Shown here: piece by piece, positions 21,953-35,339 of the stretch
How positions within the stretch are numbered: position 1 is the first letter of the stretch
Layout of the letters: each line of letters opens with the position of its first letter
Origin: Siphonodentalium dalli
Lineage: Eukaryota > Mollusca > Scaphopoda > Gadilida > Siphonodentaliidae
Direction: 5' to 3'
Assembly: GCA_032622095.1 (NCBI GenBank)
Contig: CP136066.1
Location: 50,052,380-50,116,379, forward strand
Length of the DNA: 64,000 nt
Translations under genes and position numbers: made by a program
The notes under the pieces: generated by a model
What the model was told of the DNA's origin: nothing
The model's database searches: none
What the model saw: the letters and a program-made list of their open reading frames with translations, nothing else

Positions 21953-23422
21953 CACTGAAAAAAAAAAAATTAGTCAAAAGTAACTAAGTTACCTTAGTCA
22001 GAACCCCCGTCTCAAACCTAACTAACTTAGCTTAGTCAGAAATGACTAAGGTGTGCCTTAGTCAGAAATGACTAAGGCCTTAGTCAGAAATGACTACGGC
22101 ATTAGTCAGAAATGACTAAGGCCTTAGTCGGAAATGACTAAGGCCTTGGTCAGAAATGACTGAGGCCTTAGTCAGAAATAACTAAGGCCTTAGTCAGAAA
22201 TAACTAAGGCTTGACTAAGTCATCACTGTATCCATTAGTACATTTAATTGGGCCTAATTATTGGGTGTACCATAGCCCTGCAACCTCAGCTGAACATCGC
22301 AACTGCAGATTAAAATAACTGAAAATAATGACTTACAGGTATCAACATAAATGTTATTAACTATTGAAACAATTAGACAATATAAACAATGTTTTATCTT
22401 GAAAGAAAATTATTAATCACAGTATACTAGTATGCATTGAATATACATTCAATATCTGGTTGATAATTGTTTCAAATTGAAACAGAATTTTATGCTTACA
22501 TTAAAATGATAACGAGCGACCAACATACTAGTAGAAGATTATATCGGAGGAAATGAAGAGTTTTTTTAGAAGAAAAATTATATGATAAATATCTCCACCA
22601 CTATGTGTGGAACTTTAACAACAGTTACTGTCCGCAATCGAACAGGTAACAGTCTCGATCACCAACCAAGCCCGGAATGAACTTCAACTTGGGGTACTCG
22701 TCCACAATGCCACTGCGAAAAACGTTCACCACACTGTATGTACTGTACTGTGTACATGTACATGTAACCTTGGAAGAGTCTTGAGGCACAAATTTAATTT
22801 TGGCAGCAAATATTTCAGGCGCCGTTTTTTCACATGTAGAATAAAGATTCAAGCTATTAAATTGACAAATTGTCCACTTGTTGAAAGCAGCTGAATAATT
22901 AGTTCACCAATTCACGATGAAGGTTTTCGCATATTATTTTCCTCATCTTCTCTTTTATCGTGATTTTATCCTTTTCCCAATACGCCATGGTTGTTATTTA
23001 TGTAATATGTCGTCTCTTTTAGTTCGTTCGATGCCAATATCACGTCTAAATCACACTGATTTTAATGATTGTATCGAAATAATAAAATGTCAGCCACAAA
23101 TTGGCGAGACAATAATTTGAGTTAAAATTACGTACTCGTCCATATGCGTACAGACCCGATTATCACAGAATGAATGCGATATTATATACATATTAAATGT
23201 CAGCAGAGTAAGATTCGGTCATACTGTATGGAGTCATTGCCGTATATAATATGTCGCCGATAAATATACTATTGAGTTTTGACGGCATGACTGAATCACA
23301 AAAATATTAACCTTAGTAACTAAGGTGTGACTAAGGTCAAACTTAGTTACTTTTGGTTACGTTAGTCAAAACTAACTAAGTTACGGGTTGACTAAGGCTA
23401 TGACTAAGTTTTTGTTCCAGTG
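21953..23422. mobile_element. 1.47-kb element with CACTG ends, TA target site and an internal palindromic array
   Basis: Begins CACTG and ends CAGTG, flanked on both sides by TA. The subterminal parts are inverted and rich in TTAGTCA / TGACTAA words. Near the left end, 22030-22215 holds about eight 22-bp units. TA duplication with short CACTG ends is compatible with a Tc1/mariner-like or related element; the class is not certain. No transposase is present. Confidence 0.65.
22030..22215. repeat. 22-bp palindromic tandem repeat (CTTAGTCAGAAATGACTAAGGC)-type
   Basis: About eight adjacent units, each itself an inverted repeat (CCTTAGTCA ... TGACTAAGG) around a GAAA spacer. Point changes such as TGACTACGG and TGACTGAGG are seen. 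It lies in the left subterminal region of the element at 21953-23422. Confidence 0.9.
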
Positions 23423-23424
23423 TA

Positions 23425-24890
23425 GATCAGGAGAGTTGCATCCCCTCCCGACCGCGACACGCGAAGTCCACATAAGACAACAACGAACCCAGTGGATACA
23501 CATATACATAACACCCTACACGGGGATGTGGCATGTATACTTTGGGATTGGGCGTTAATCATCTCTGGTCCGTGATGTCGAGCGTGCCTTGCGACGCAAA
23601 GTCTGATCACATTACCATATGCACGCCACCGAGGGGACCCAAAACATATATGTTTCTTCCATGACTGGAGCTTCCTGATATTTTGCGAAAACCCTGTGAA
23701 AATGCGTTATCTTCTATTTGCCATAGTGTCCATATAGGGAGCCTCGCATATATATAAGTGAATATATTGACGTAACAATATTTACATTGACCTTGTGAGC
23801 CAGTGCATTCTCTTGTATACCTTAGATGATCCATGTGGGAGACTCGCGTATAAGACATTGCACTGACACGTGGTTTTTAATGCCGCATCAAAGCAGCTCC
23901 CGTATGAAAGAGTTGAAGGAAGCCAAATGGTCGCTGCATTCCGGCGTTACTTTTATGATACCATATGCACATTTTATTGGTTGACAAACCAAAAACTAAT
24001 ATAATACAATGCTGAAGTGCATCTTATATCGTAGGTATGCACCCGATTTCTAAATAGCGGATATCTTGAATGGCCAATTTGTTGGCTGGTCACAAAACCT
24101 TTACCATATTGTGCACACACAGATCACGCCACGGTCCATGATTGTATCAAAAATAGTATTTCTTCCGTATCGACCATTTTTGAAGCAGTTTAGGTATAAA
24201 ACTGAGAACATATAGATTGATATATGCTGCACAATCTCAACGTATTACATATTTATAACTGCATAATTAGATTAATGTACGTGGATTTCCTTTATCCATG
24301 TGCCATATACAGAAAACGAAGGTGTTGATATATCTTATATGTTGATTACAAGCTGAAAATAGTGGCCATCTTGAATCTGTATACCATTCTGACTGGTTGG
24401 TAGAAAAACATTGTTCAGTACTTTACTCTGACCATGCATGCCAAATTCCATACTGGTATCGTTTTTTTCCTCAATTTGACCTTTAAAAAAAATATTTTTA
24501 AGCACAAACATCAACAATTTTGTATCACTGCTGGACAAACTCGTCTTATTTGTACATGGTTATAGTTGCTCAACTTTATGGTCTTGATTGACTTAATTGG
24601 TGCGACATACAAAGAACAAACTATATTTTATACATTATGTTGAGTAAAAGCTGAAATCAAATTGGCTGCCATTTTGAATATGACCAAAACTGTTCAGTTT
24701 TCACACTCACCAGACTTGTCTGTATCACACAGTGAACGATTATGTTACTATATGTTACACTTAGACGCTCTGCTATTAGGCATTATGCATATATATGTAA
24801 GAAGGCAGTGTAACTCACATAAATTGATCAAAAATTGTGCATATATCAATTTAATGCATATTTCGTTGTGTCTACTGTGTGCGTTCTATA
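23425..24890. other. Sequence with no recognised gene
   Basis: Only short frames are present. Scattered phrases such as TGGCTGCCATTTTGAATATG near 24663 resemble those near 47000-47420 and suggest old dispersed elements. Confidence 0.35.
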
Positions 24891-25540
24891 TATAACTTCA
24901 CGCGGTACCATCGAGATGGCACCAAGGCATTCTAAGAGGGGTAAGTGTTTAGAAGGAAGATAACGGTGCGGTACAAAATTTCTGACGCTGTTGGTGTCAG
25001 GGGAAGAAAAGGGGGAGGTCAGCAAAATTAAAAAATATATCGTGAAATAGTTTTGGCGCCGATTTCCACCAAACGAATACATAATTACCTTCGCAATATG
25101 GCGTTGTTCGAGTCAGCGTTGCATCAACAATTGATTTAATAAACTATTTTTAGACCAAATTTCCACAAAATTGATATATTATTCTTCTCTATGATACGAG
25201 GAATATCATCGTGTGATTTAAAGACGTCAAATTGCTGTCGGTTGGGTGAGAGATATGGGTTATAACTATTCTCAGAATTTGTTTAGTTCCTGATTACCAC
25301 CAAACATATATATAATCATCGCCAGTAGATCATGCATCCATGGGTCTAATGGGAGTGGTTTAAATATGTCAAAAGAGGCAAACGCTGGCACAAATTTATT
25401 TGGCACCAATTTCCACCGAATTCATACATGTTTTTCTCTAATGATATACCATGAATTAAATCACATTTGGTGTCGTTTGCGAGCGGATATGCACTTCCAT
25501 TGATAAGATTGCTATTCGCCTTTATCCACATATAAGGTAT
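24890..25540. repeat. Diverged copies of the ~140-bp repeat family seen at 39-40 kb
   Basis: Phrases such as GGCGCCGATTTCCACCAAACG, GGCACCAATTTCCACCGAATTC and GTGGTTTAAATATGTC occur at roughly regular intervals. They are reverse-complement relatives of the units at 38960-40090. Confidence 0.45.
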
Positions 25541-26565
25541 ATACAGTCACACAGGCCATCTCCATATCATTTTAAGTAGTTTTGGACGTTCACATTTCAC
25601 AATCCCGACATATGGTGACCCACTTAAGTCACTTGAACAATTATATCTTCTTAACTGTCATATTTATATGGGAATAGCAATCAGGGCATTCACAAAATGA
25701 TCTAGCAAAAAGAGATACATAGAAGAAGCATTACACGTATATTTATCATTCTATTGAAGAGATACATATATTCGTGCAAACTGAGAGACCCCGAACCGTC
25801 AGAGGATTGCATATATATTATAACAAAATTGAGTCTGTTCCATTCAATACAGTTTCCACAAAAAAGTTATAATTTGTCAAGAGATATGGAAGGCCTGTTC
25901 AAAAATAGTGGTCACAGTGTGCAGTCAAATATAGTTTCTTCTGATATACAAGAAAATGCAGTTAGTAGCATAAAACTTTTCAGGATACTCCCAATACTGC
26001 ACGTCTGACAAGGGTTTTATAACAGACTCCTCGACTGACATAAACAACTCAAAATCTCGCTCTGTGCCTGGTACATGTAGCTAATATTTAGGCGCATCAA
26101 CATTTCGTTTAAACAGAGAATATTTAACCAATATATAGCACCATGAACAGAGGAGCACCTGGAAATTTCTTTGAAACATCTGTATTTTCATGGAGATTGC
26201 CAGGTGTCCTCGAGAACTTAGTCCAACCCACTAAATTGATTGATACATCTCAATATTTAAAACCCAAATATCATCTTTGATCGAACTAATGTGTTTGTGA
26301 TGTTCATGTATCATATTATAACGTCTAATGTATACGCAGTTGTAAATAAATACATACTTCATTATTGTTGGAACAGATTAATCGCAACAAACAGAATGAC
26401 AATTGACAAGGTGAGCCACTACTTATATCCCATGACTGTAATAATCATGTTTATGATGCTATTTGAATATACAATTTATGAGAAAACGTATAACACTTTT
26501 AAGCAAGAGCATTCTCTATCCCCAACAAATATCCACAACATACAGAGGGTTTATCATCGCATTAA

Positions 26566-26592
26566 CCTGGGCAACGCCGGGTAACCCTGCTA
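26566..26592 (+). mobile_element. Helitron-like 3' terminus
   Basis: CCTGGGCAACGCCGGG can form a short GC hairpin and is followed, after ACCCTG, by CTAG and then T. A GC hairpin shortly before a terminal CTAG is the Helitron 3' signature. A similar but altered copy (GGGCTACGCCGGGCAACCC then CCAG) is at 49697-49721. The 5' end was not identified. Confidence 0.45.
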
Positions 26593-26594
26593 GT

Positions 26595-29500
26595 ATGCTA
26601 TAAAATAAACCTCACGTGATATGTTCGGTATTAGTCGAGTAAGGCCCATGCAATTGATATCAGAACACGGTCAGACAGTACCACTACCACCTGCAGACAG
26701 TATAATTTGGAACTGCGGTTCCTTGCGAACGTTACCACTGCCAATCCATCGGCCTCGATTTTGTGATCCAGGGAGGCATTGGCCATTAAAAGATTAATAA
26801 AGTACAAGAAAAGAAGATGCATGCATCATATCGCCCATGAATTATTTTACACACAAAATATAGTCACATACATTGGGGAAATGTTATAAAGTCAATATTA
26901 GAATATACGCATCTATCAGAACGAGATATCTGGTGTACTCACGACCAAGCGTACGATGCTTACATGGCCAAATTACCCCTGTATATGAAGCTTGGTCGTG
27001 CATGCATATACAATTTGATAATTACATGCTCATAAATGTGAGCTATATGGTTTGCCGATAGATTAAAATCGTGACATCCAATATGCAGACGGACAGATGC
27101 GGACTGTAACGTATCCAAATACTTTATTGATGCAAAGATTAAAATCCAAGACGGATGCCGAGGTTCATGTTTGCGGAATTCGGAAAAGAAACGTTATGTT
27201 ATCGAGTTGGCAGCCCAGATATACACATGCCATTTGGGATATAAAAGATGCTGCCTATATACTCAAATGCAATAAAAGTATGTATACCAAACCCCTCGTG
27301 CCACCCGCTGTGACCAGCCATGAGAACATACACATGAAATACAACAAGAAACAAGAAAACCATATTCAGAAAAGGTAACGCGCTCAAGATCATATATTAT
27401 ATACCCATGATTGTAATTATAGAATATAAAATATATTGGTTTCGCGAATGACCAACTCAGAATTCCGTTAACATAACAATAACAACCAGCACCTAATTAA
27501 CGAACCGGCGACCGACTCGGCCCTCTCCGACCACAACCATCAATGGGCTGCAGAACGAAAAATATATATAAAAGTTGAAATATAAGACTTACAAATTATC
27601 TTTTAAATTTCTGTTATTGGTAATTGACATAGCTTGTCACAAACCAAAAATAAACATTATTGACATAATAATGTAAAGAACAATAAACGAAATTGAAATT
27701 CCCAACTACAACTTTTACCGGACTCGGCCTCCTGGTCGCGCAGTTCGAATTTTAAACCGGAAAAAAGAATTATCTATAAATAAAATGCCCATAGGACCAC
27801 AGCTATCAAAACATTGGGAGAACAGTATACACGCGGTGCGCGCTAATAAAGATGCATGCAATGAGACTGTTATCGTCCATGAATTATTTTACAAAGTATT
27901 ACTTTTATAATCTGATACAATGTATGATGTATTTAATATCGTGTTCTACTAAAGTATACGGTATATAATATACATGTTATCTCTCTCTTTAAAAGAGGTA
28001 ATGTGTAGTTATTAGTTTTATACTTGTTCTTGGTAACCACTTAATGAGTATTTAAAATGAAGTTTGTTACGTGAAATGAATTAAAAATTGATACGATATT
28101 TTGTACATGAACGGAAACTTTGTAGTGGCGTATTTACGCCGAGAAGAAGCAAATAGTTAATTAAAAGTAAAATAGTTAATATTATTACTAATCTTTAGTA
28201 AAGTAAATAGGTTTATAAAAATGTGAATTAAAATAAACTCAATACCATGTGCGTGTGTTCACGGTGGGTCACAAGTAGGGACGCGGTGACAGGGGGCTGG
28301 GGTGTAAGTACTTATATTGTATGGGGACACTATCCGGTCTAATTGAATATTTCATGCGCATGTTTTCACGTCTGGTCATCATATGTAGGGAGGCGGCGAC
28401 GGGCGATTGGGGTGCACGTATGGACTGTTTTTCTAATATTGATTGTGACACTGCCGGATCTGTTTGACAATTTCATGTGCATGTTCTCACGACTGGTTAG
28501 ATGTAGGGACTCGGCGACATGGGATTGACGCGTACGCACATATATTGCATGGGGTCATGTCTGTTTGAACATTTCATGTGCATGTTTTCACATGTCACAA
28601 TATGTCCCGTGTAGAGATGTGGCGACATGGGGTTAGGGTATGCGTACTCATATTGCATGGGACACTGTCTGCATGTCTGCATGGTCTATTTGATTATGTC
28701 ATGTGTATGTCATCAATGCTGATCACATCGTCACAGAGGGGTGGCACAGGGGTTGGGTGTACGTATACTTATATTGCATGCAACACAGTCCCGTCGGTTT
28801 GAACATTTCATGTGCATGTTCACATGGCTGGTCACAGCGGCGTGGTACAAGGGGTTGGGTATACATACTTGTATTGCATTTTATTATATAGGCAATATAT
28901 TTTTGTTCATGTGCATGTTTTCACGTCTGGTCATCACACGTAAGGACGCGGCGACAGGTAGTTGGGGTGCAGTATGTACTTTGTTATAATATTGATTGTG
29001 TCACTGTCGGGTCTGTTTGACATTTTAATGTGCACGTTCCAGCTCACGACTGGTTACATGTAGGGACGCGGCGACATGGGATTGGCGTGTAGGCACTTAT
29101 ATTGCCTGGGACCATGTATGTTTGAACATTTCATGTGCATGTTTTCACATTTTCACATTATGTCCCGTGTAGAGACGTGGCAACATGGGGTTAGGGTGTG
29201 CGTACTTATATTGCATGGGACACTCTCCGGTCTATTTGATTAGTTCGTGTATATGTCATCAAGGCTGATCACATCGTCACAGAGGGCTGGCACAGGGGGT
29301 TGGGGTGTACGTATACTTTTATTGCATGCAACAATGTCCGGTCGGTTTGAATATTTCATGTGTATGTTCTCATGGCTGGCCACAGCGGCGTGGTACAAGG
29401 GGTTGGGTATACATACTTGTAATGCCTTTGATTATATAGGCAATATCTTTTATTTCATGTGCATGTTTTCACGTCTGGTCATCACATGTAGGGGCGCGGC

Positions 29501-30641
29501 GGCAGGTGGTTGTGGTGTAGTATGTACTGTTTTCTAATATTGATAGTGACACTCTCTGATCTGTTTTACATTTTCATGTGCACGTCCTCACGACTGGTTA
29601 CATGAAGGTATGCGGAGACATGGGATTGGCGTGTACGCACTTATATTGAATGGTACTATGTCTGCTTGAAATTGCATGTGCATGTTTTCACATGTCACAA
29701 TATGTCACATGTAGAGACGTGGCGACATGGGGTTAGGGTGTGCGTACGTATAGTGCATGGGGCAATGCCTGCTCTGTTTGATTATTTCGTGTGTATTTCA
29801 TCAAGGCTGATCACATCGTCACAGAGGGGTGGCAAATGGGGTTGGGGTGTACATATACTTATATTGCATGCAACACTGTCCGGTCGGTTTGAATAATTCA
29901 TGTGTATGTTCTCATGGCTGGTCACAGCGGCGTGGCACGAGGGGTTGGGTATACATGCTTTTATTGTATTTTATTATATAGGCATATAGAATCCTAAATT
30001 GCATATGTATATCTGTGCTGACAACTCGATAACCTAACGTTTCTTTTCCGAATTCCGGAAACAAGAACCTCAGCATCCGTCTTGGATTTTAATCTTTGCA
30101 TCAATAAAGTATTTGGAATACGTTACAGCCCGCATCTGTCCGTCTGCATATTGGATGTCACGATTTGAATCTATCGGCAAACCATATAGCCCATATTTAT
30201 GAGCATGTAATTATCAAAATGTACATGCATGCACGACCAAGCTTCATATATAGGGGTGATTTGGCCATGTAAGCATCGTGTGCTTGATCGTGAGTACACC
30301 AGATATCTCGTTCTGATAGATGCGTATATTCTAATATTTACTTTATAACATTTCCCCAATGTATGTGACTATTTTATGTGTGTAAAATAATTCATGGGCG
30401 ATCTGATGCATGCATCTTCTTTTCTTGTACTTTATTAATCTGTTGATAGCCAATGCCTCCCTGGATCACAAAATCGAGGCCGGTGGATTGGCAATGGTAA
30501 CCTTCGCAAGGAACCGCAGTTCCAATTATACTGTCTGCAGGTGGTAAGGGTACTGTCTGACTGTGTTCTGATATCAATTGCATGAGCTTTACTCGATTAA
30601 TACCGAACATGTCACGTGAGGTTTATTTTATAGCATATTAA
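26595..30641. mobile_element. 4-kb element with ~750-bp inverted arms around a tandem-repeat core
   Basis: The left arm, 26595 to about 27345, begins ATGCTATAAAATAAACC. It is matched in reverse complement by about 29890-30641, ending GGTTTATTTTATAGCAT, with only scattered differences along the arms. The interior repeats the segment at 12785-14540, including the 100-130-bp array (28245 to about 29960). No transposase or replicase is seen. Bivalve non-autonomous Helitrons of the 'pearl' type also have a tandem-repeat core, and a Helitron-like end lies just left of it, but the long arms are unusual. Confidence 0.7.
28245..29960. repeat. Tandem array of ~100-130-bp units
   Basis: About 15 units sharing CATGTGCATGTTTTCACG, then TGGTCAC / TGGTTACATGTAGGGACGC, then GGCGACATGGG, then CTTATATTGCATGGGACAC. 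Unit length varies by small indels. It continues into the right inverted arm. The same array, shorter, lies at 13690-14540. Confidence 0.85.
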
Positions 30642-31955
30642 ACATTTCGCATTGTTTCACAACCGACAGACTAACTACGATATTTGAAAATAATTATGAA
30701 ACACATGCACAAATAGGCAAACAATGAGGCAAATGAAAGACGTATTTGCATTGCATAATATCATATTAGTGTGTTGTGGATATTTCACGGAAACATGGAA
30801 AGTTTCGTATGATTTTTTGTTTTCAATTTCTAGCTCATTTTTGTCAATTACTGTCTATCAGCTCGTTCCACGTCTAATTATTTCTTGACCCGAAATCAAC
30901 GTCATTTCTAGCAATATAACGCGACCACGTGCTGGTATACTCATACGAATTGCATCAATGTGTCAAATATACCTATCGCAACTTACCAAGAGCGACCATA
31001 TATTCGGGTCTCTCTTATGAAAGACAATATTCAAATTGTATTAATTTCACCAAGCCAATATCCATGACAAAATATCGAGAGCTTACATTTTGAAACACCA
31101 TGATAGCTGTAACGTGATTGGTGCAAATAAGATACTTTCGGTTTTAAGTCAGCAGTATAGCCATTCTTGTTTTGGTAGCTATAGGTTTTAGGGAAATAAG
31201 TATTATTTTATGAGAATGTCATAAATTCGACTCTCGCTTTCTCTGTCCGACGAACACTATACAGCTACTCTCTCCGTTCTCACTCTCCCTCCATATATCT
31301 TTCCATCTCTATCCTACTTTTTTTTTTTGGTATCATTCTTCATTCTCTCAAAGATAACATACATGTATGAAACAATTCATCAATTCTACTGTTAGTTGTC
31401 GTTACTTGTACATAACTAAGTTGTTACAACATCCCGTGCTCCTATCGACGTTGTACTGTTTATATTCAGTGTTTTTGGCATTGGGAGAGAATGTAATTGT
31501 ATGTGGCAGAACTTGATATTCCATCCTTTTTGGCCTTTTAGATGTTTATATTATGCATTGAGTAAATAAAATATGTTGCAACCAATAAAATATATTGCAT
31601 ATAAAGTCCATGCTGATGTTATTTATTCCTTGCTTTTGGCAACGTTCAAGTATTTTGGTCACTGGACTGAAGCGTACATGCGATATCGAGTCGTTTTATG
31701 TCAGCTTAATGATTAAATATGGCATTCATATTAAAATTTATATAATTAATTGGATTGTTGCATTAAATTTACATCTCCAAAACTTTGAACATTTTGACAA
31801 TTGTTCCACATCTGGTTATATCTGTATGCATTTGGTTTTGAAGGAAACCAATTAATTTCCTGTAGTGTTAAATGTTGTGTTGCTCATCATTGTGCACCAA
31901 TTGGCACCTTATGTTTATTTTTAGATTATAATAAGACAATACGTTTTGGCAGTAT
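30642..31955. other. Sequence with no recognised gene
   Basis: AT-rich with short frames only. A CT-rich stretch at about 31240-31330 is low complexity. Confidence 0.4.
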
Positions 31956-31959
31956 ATTT

Positions 31960-32830
31960 GGTACATGTGATTATTCTGACAAGACATTTAAGAATCAGCC
32001 ATCAATTTAAATCATTCACAAATTTGCAACATGAAATATAAAAGAATACATGCATACGCATCCGTATGCCAGTGTTGCCATTTTTTGTCTAAACCATTAC
32101 AGATTGGTAGAAGTTGACTGTGGACAAATGAATATATATTCACTTCTGCGTTGATTCAATTATTTTTTTTGCAATGGGCCGAATTGATATAATGCATGTA
32201 AACAGACGAAGTACAACGCAACCAACTACATGTAGGTTGAATGAGGTCAACTGAAACAACAACATGCAGACGGCATGAACCCATGTAAGTTGTCAAGAGA
32301 GATGGAGAGAGTAAGAACAATAATATAATATCAAGTTCTATACATGGTTCAGTATTCTAAAACGAATGTAACGTGGATGACGAATTATATGGAACATCTG
32401 TATGGCGATATACCTATACTAACATGTTTATCCCATTTAAATTTTAAATCCTCAGCTACTGATGTTTCAAATGGAATAATACACGTTGATGAATGAATCA
32501 TTGCAACAACACATGAAAACATAATCACGTGACACTGATAGAACGAGAACAAAGCAATCCCATATGCATTTATAAGTGGATAGTTATTGTTACTCCACTC
32601 ACATTTATTTGGTTGGTTGGTGTGCGGGCTGACTGGCGCTCATGAACGACGGTCCTGTCCCAATCGTCAGTAACATATCGTTTATTTGTGGATTTTGACA
32701 TTTTTTGGTACGGACGTTTATAACAAGTTTATAACTACGCACACAGAACATCGGCCCCACCTCAACTGTCCTAACATATGTATGGCTCGTGTTCATATAT
32801 AGCTATGTTAATTATATAGCGCACTATCAT
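31960..32830. repeat. Second copy of the dispersed repeat at 6300-7470
   Basis: Same orientation as 6300-7470, sharing phrases such as GGTACATGTGATTA, TTCACAAATTTGCAACA and TTGACTGTGGA, with many indels. The two copies are old. No coding region is retained. Confidence 0.65.
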
Positions 32831-33236
32831 TCAACCTACTCAATTCATATTTACACCAATATGTAGATGGCGACAAAAACCAGCAGTCAGATGCTCGTAG
32901 CCCGTTTATATATAACCATGGGTATATGTCAGATATAACCGTACAAAAAAAACGCCGTTCTTTTCACCGTGTATTTATCCATGGTGTGCGTGCCTGTGGT
33001 TGTCCGTAACATGGTGCCCGGTGTTATTGCTTTGAAAGGTAATCATGTTCGACTGGTGTTGTCAGATTGGTAATATGAGATTAGCGGTTTCTATGTCTTG
33101 TCTGGTCACATTTACTGTTTGAACTTTGTCTGAAATAGACGCACTTTTTATACTAGAATTTGCGCAACAGGAGCGCAGGGAAATCGCACGTCGAGTTGGT
33201 TTAAGGTTTTTAGAAAAAGTATTTATATGATATAGA

Positions 33237-34271
33237 CAGAGACGTGGCGACAGGGGTGGGGGTTGGGATGTCTCACCCCCAAACTTTGGTCAAAATGTTC
33301 AACAGTTGGAAATTTCATACCTGCCAAAACATTAGTTGGAAATTTCACACCAACATTAAGTTGAAAATGTTCTTGTAGTTTTATTTTCAAACAGTTTATT
33401 TGCATATTTTCCTATTTTTGGTAAATATTTTGGACTGAAATGGTCATCAGTCGGAAATTTCCAACCTTAGGAGGGTGACAGGTTGGAAATTTCCAACACT
33501 TGGACAGTTTGTGTCCTGGTCCCTCCCCCGTGGCCAGTCAAAAAAACTGCTAGTTAATTTAAGAAAACAATACTGTCATGCATTTGTTAAATATTGTCAT
33601 TGGAATTGTCATCAGTTGAAATTTTCCAACCTAAGTGGGGTGTCAGGTTTGAAATGTCCAACTCTAGGAAGGTTTGAGGCTAGTATAGATGCTAGGATTT
33701 TGAGATTTTCTTGTTCAGATTAAAAAAAAATTGCCGACTATCGTTGTCATTGTCCATTCCCCCGTGGCCAATACAAAACTTCAAAACATATTTTACTTCA
33801 TTTGGTCAAACTTGTGGACTGAAATAGTCATCAGTTGGAGAGTTTTCCAACCTGAGGGGGAGTATGAGGTTGGATATTTCCAACACCAGGAAAGGTTCAA
33901 TTGAGGCCAGTCTAGATGCATGCTAGGATTTAATATTTTCTTTTATAGTTTTAACATTTTTCTCACACCGGGCCGAATAACCATGGCCAATCCGGTGTGT
34001 CCCCGCCTCTTGCCCGTAGCCGTGGGAATTTGTCTGGAGTTAGACCATTAGATGTTATGATTTATGCAATTGTTCAGGTTAAACTATCTGAATTTTCAAA
34101 CCTGGAATATAGGTTTAAAAAAAAATATATATAGGATATTAGGCGTGAGCACTGATGTAAGGGGGTGGTACAAATGGAATTTGTGTTTGGGGTGATTCTG
34201 ATTCAAGGGGGGTGCAGTTGGAATTTCCCATGGTGGACACCCCTAACGGAAACCATATAGCCACGTCCCTG
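33237..34271. mobile_element. Non-autonomous hAT-like element with perfect 8-bp target duplication (1035 bp)
   Basis: The left end is CAGAGACGTGGC and the right end is GCCACGTCCCTG, an inverted pair with one mismatch. GATATAGA occurs at 33229-33236 and again at 34272-34279, a perfect 8-bp duplication. An 8-bp target site with CAGNGAC-type ends is the hAT hallmark. The interior carries repeated TTGGAAATTTCCAAC-type words and no transposase. Several decayed relatives lie nearby. Confidence 0.9.
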
Positions 34272-34599
34272 GATATAGAGAGGCAAACAGAACGATACCA
34301 TATATATACAATTTACGGTTGCATCTAATTTGGATTTATTGGGATGTCTTTAGTGCACTTTTGTGGTTACGAGAGCTCATTTCCCCCTGATTTCTGTTCA
34401 ATATGTGGTCTGCTTCTTTAAAAGTTTATATGATTTCAAACAGGGGTGGCACCAGGATATCCCCGACAGGGGGCGGGCTCTAGCTGCCGGGTTGACAATT
34501 ACATAACTCACCGACGGGGGATGGCTATGACTCCCCGACAGGGCTGGGATGTAGCCCCTGACTCCCCCCGATGCCACCCAACATAACTTAGTATCGATT

Positions 34600-35336
34600 A
34601 TTTAGAATGGGGTGTCAAGTAGGAATTGTCGACAGGGGTGGTTATGCAGGGGTCTTACCCCCAATTCTAGTCATACCTAATACCCCGAGCAAAATTAATT
34701 GGAAAATTCACACCAAAATTAGGTTGAAATTGTTCTCGTAGTTTGATTTTCCAACACTTTCTTAGTGACGAATTCGTTGTTTTTAGACAAAAAAATCAAA
34801 TGGCCATCTGTTGTCAATTTTGAAACCTATGGGTGAGTGTCAGGTTAATAATTTCCCAGAATTGGAAAACTTGAGGCCGGTCTTTGCTATAGGATTGTCA
34901 AATGTTCATGTTCATATTTCAAAAATGTTCTCACATCGGGCCTAACCATCGGCCGACCCGTGTGTTATGTGTCCTTGCCAGTAGTTACTCGCTAATTAAT
35001 TTAAGAACAAATAGATCGGGGTGTAAATTTGAGTGGTGTTATACCACTAGATGTTAAGATGTTTTAATCTCATACTGGGCCGAACCATCTTTTTCACCCC
35101 CCCCCCCCACCCCCCCCCCCCCCCCGCACGACAAGTGGCCACAATATTACTGGTTCATTTGGAATAGTCTACCATCTGGTAGTCTGTGAGGGAACATTTG
35201 GGAAAAATCAAAGGGGGGGGGGGTGCAAATTAATTTACGCAAATTTATGAGTTTGGTGTGGTTCAATGGGGTGGGGGTGCAGTTGGAAATTCCAAGGTGG
35301 AGACCACCCCAACGAAAACCCTCTAACCAAGTCTCG
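34600..35336. mobile_element. Decayed relative of the hAT-like element at 33237-34271
   Basis: Contains the same phrases (GTCTTACCCCCAA, GAAATTCCAAGGTGG, ACCCCAACGAAAACC) and ends near 35336 in a degraded version of the terminal sequence (AACCAAGTCTCGACTG). Long poly-C and poly-G runs interrupt it. Confidence 0.55.
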
Positions 35337-35339
35337 ACT

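Noticed and set aside
22030-22215. Possible CRISPR array
   Set aside because: Units are contiguous with no unique spacers, and the context is a eukaryotic transposon.
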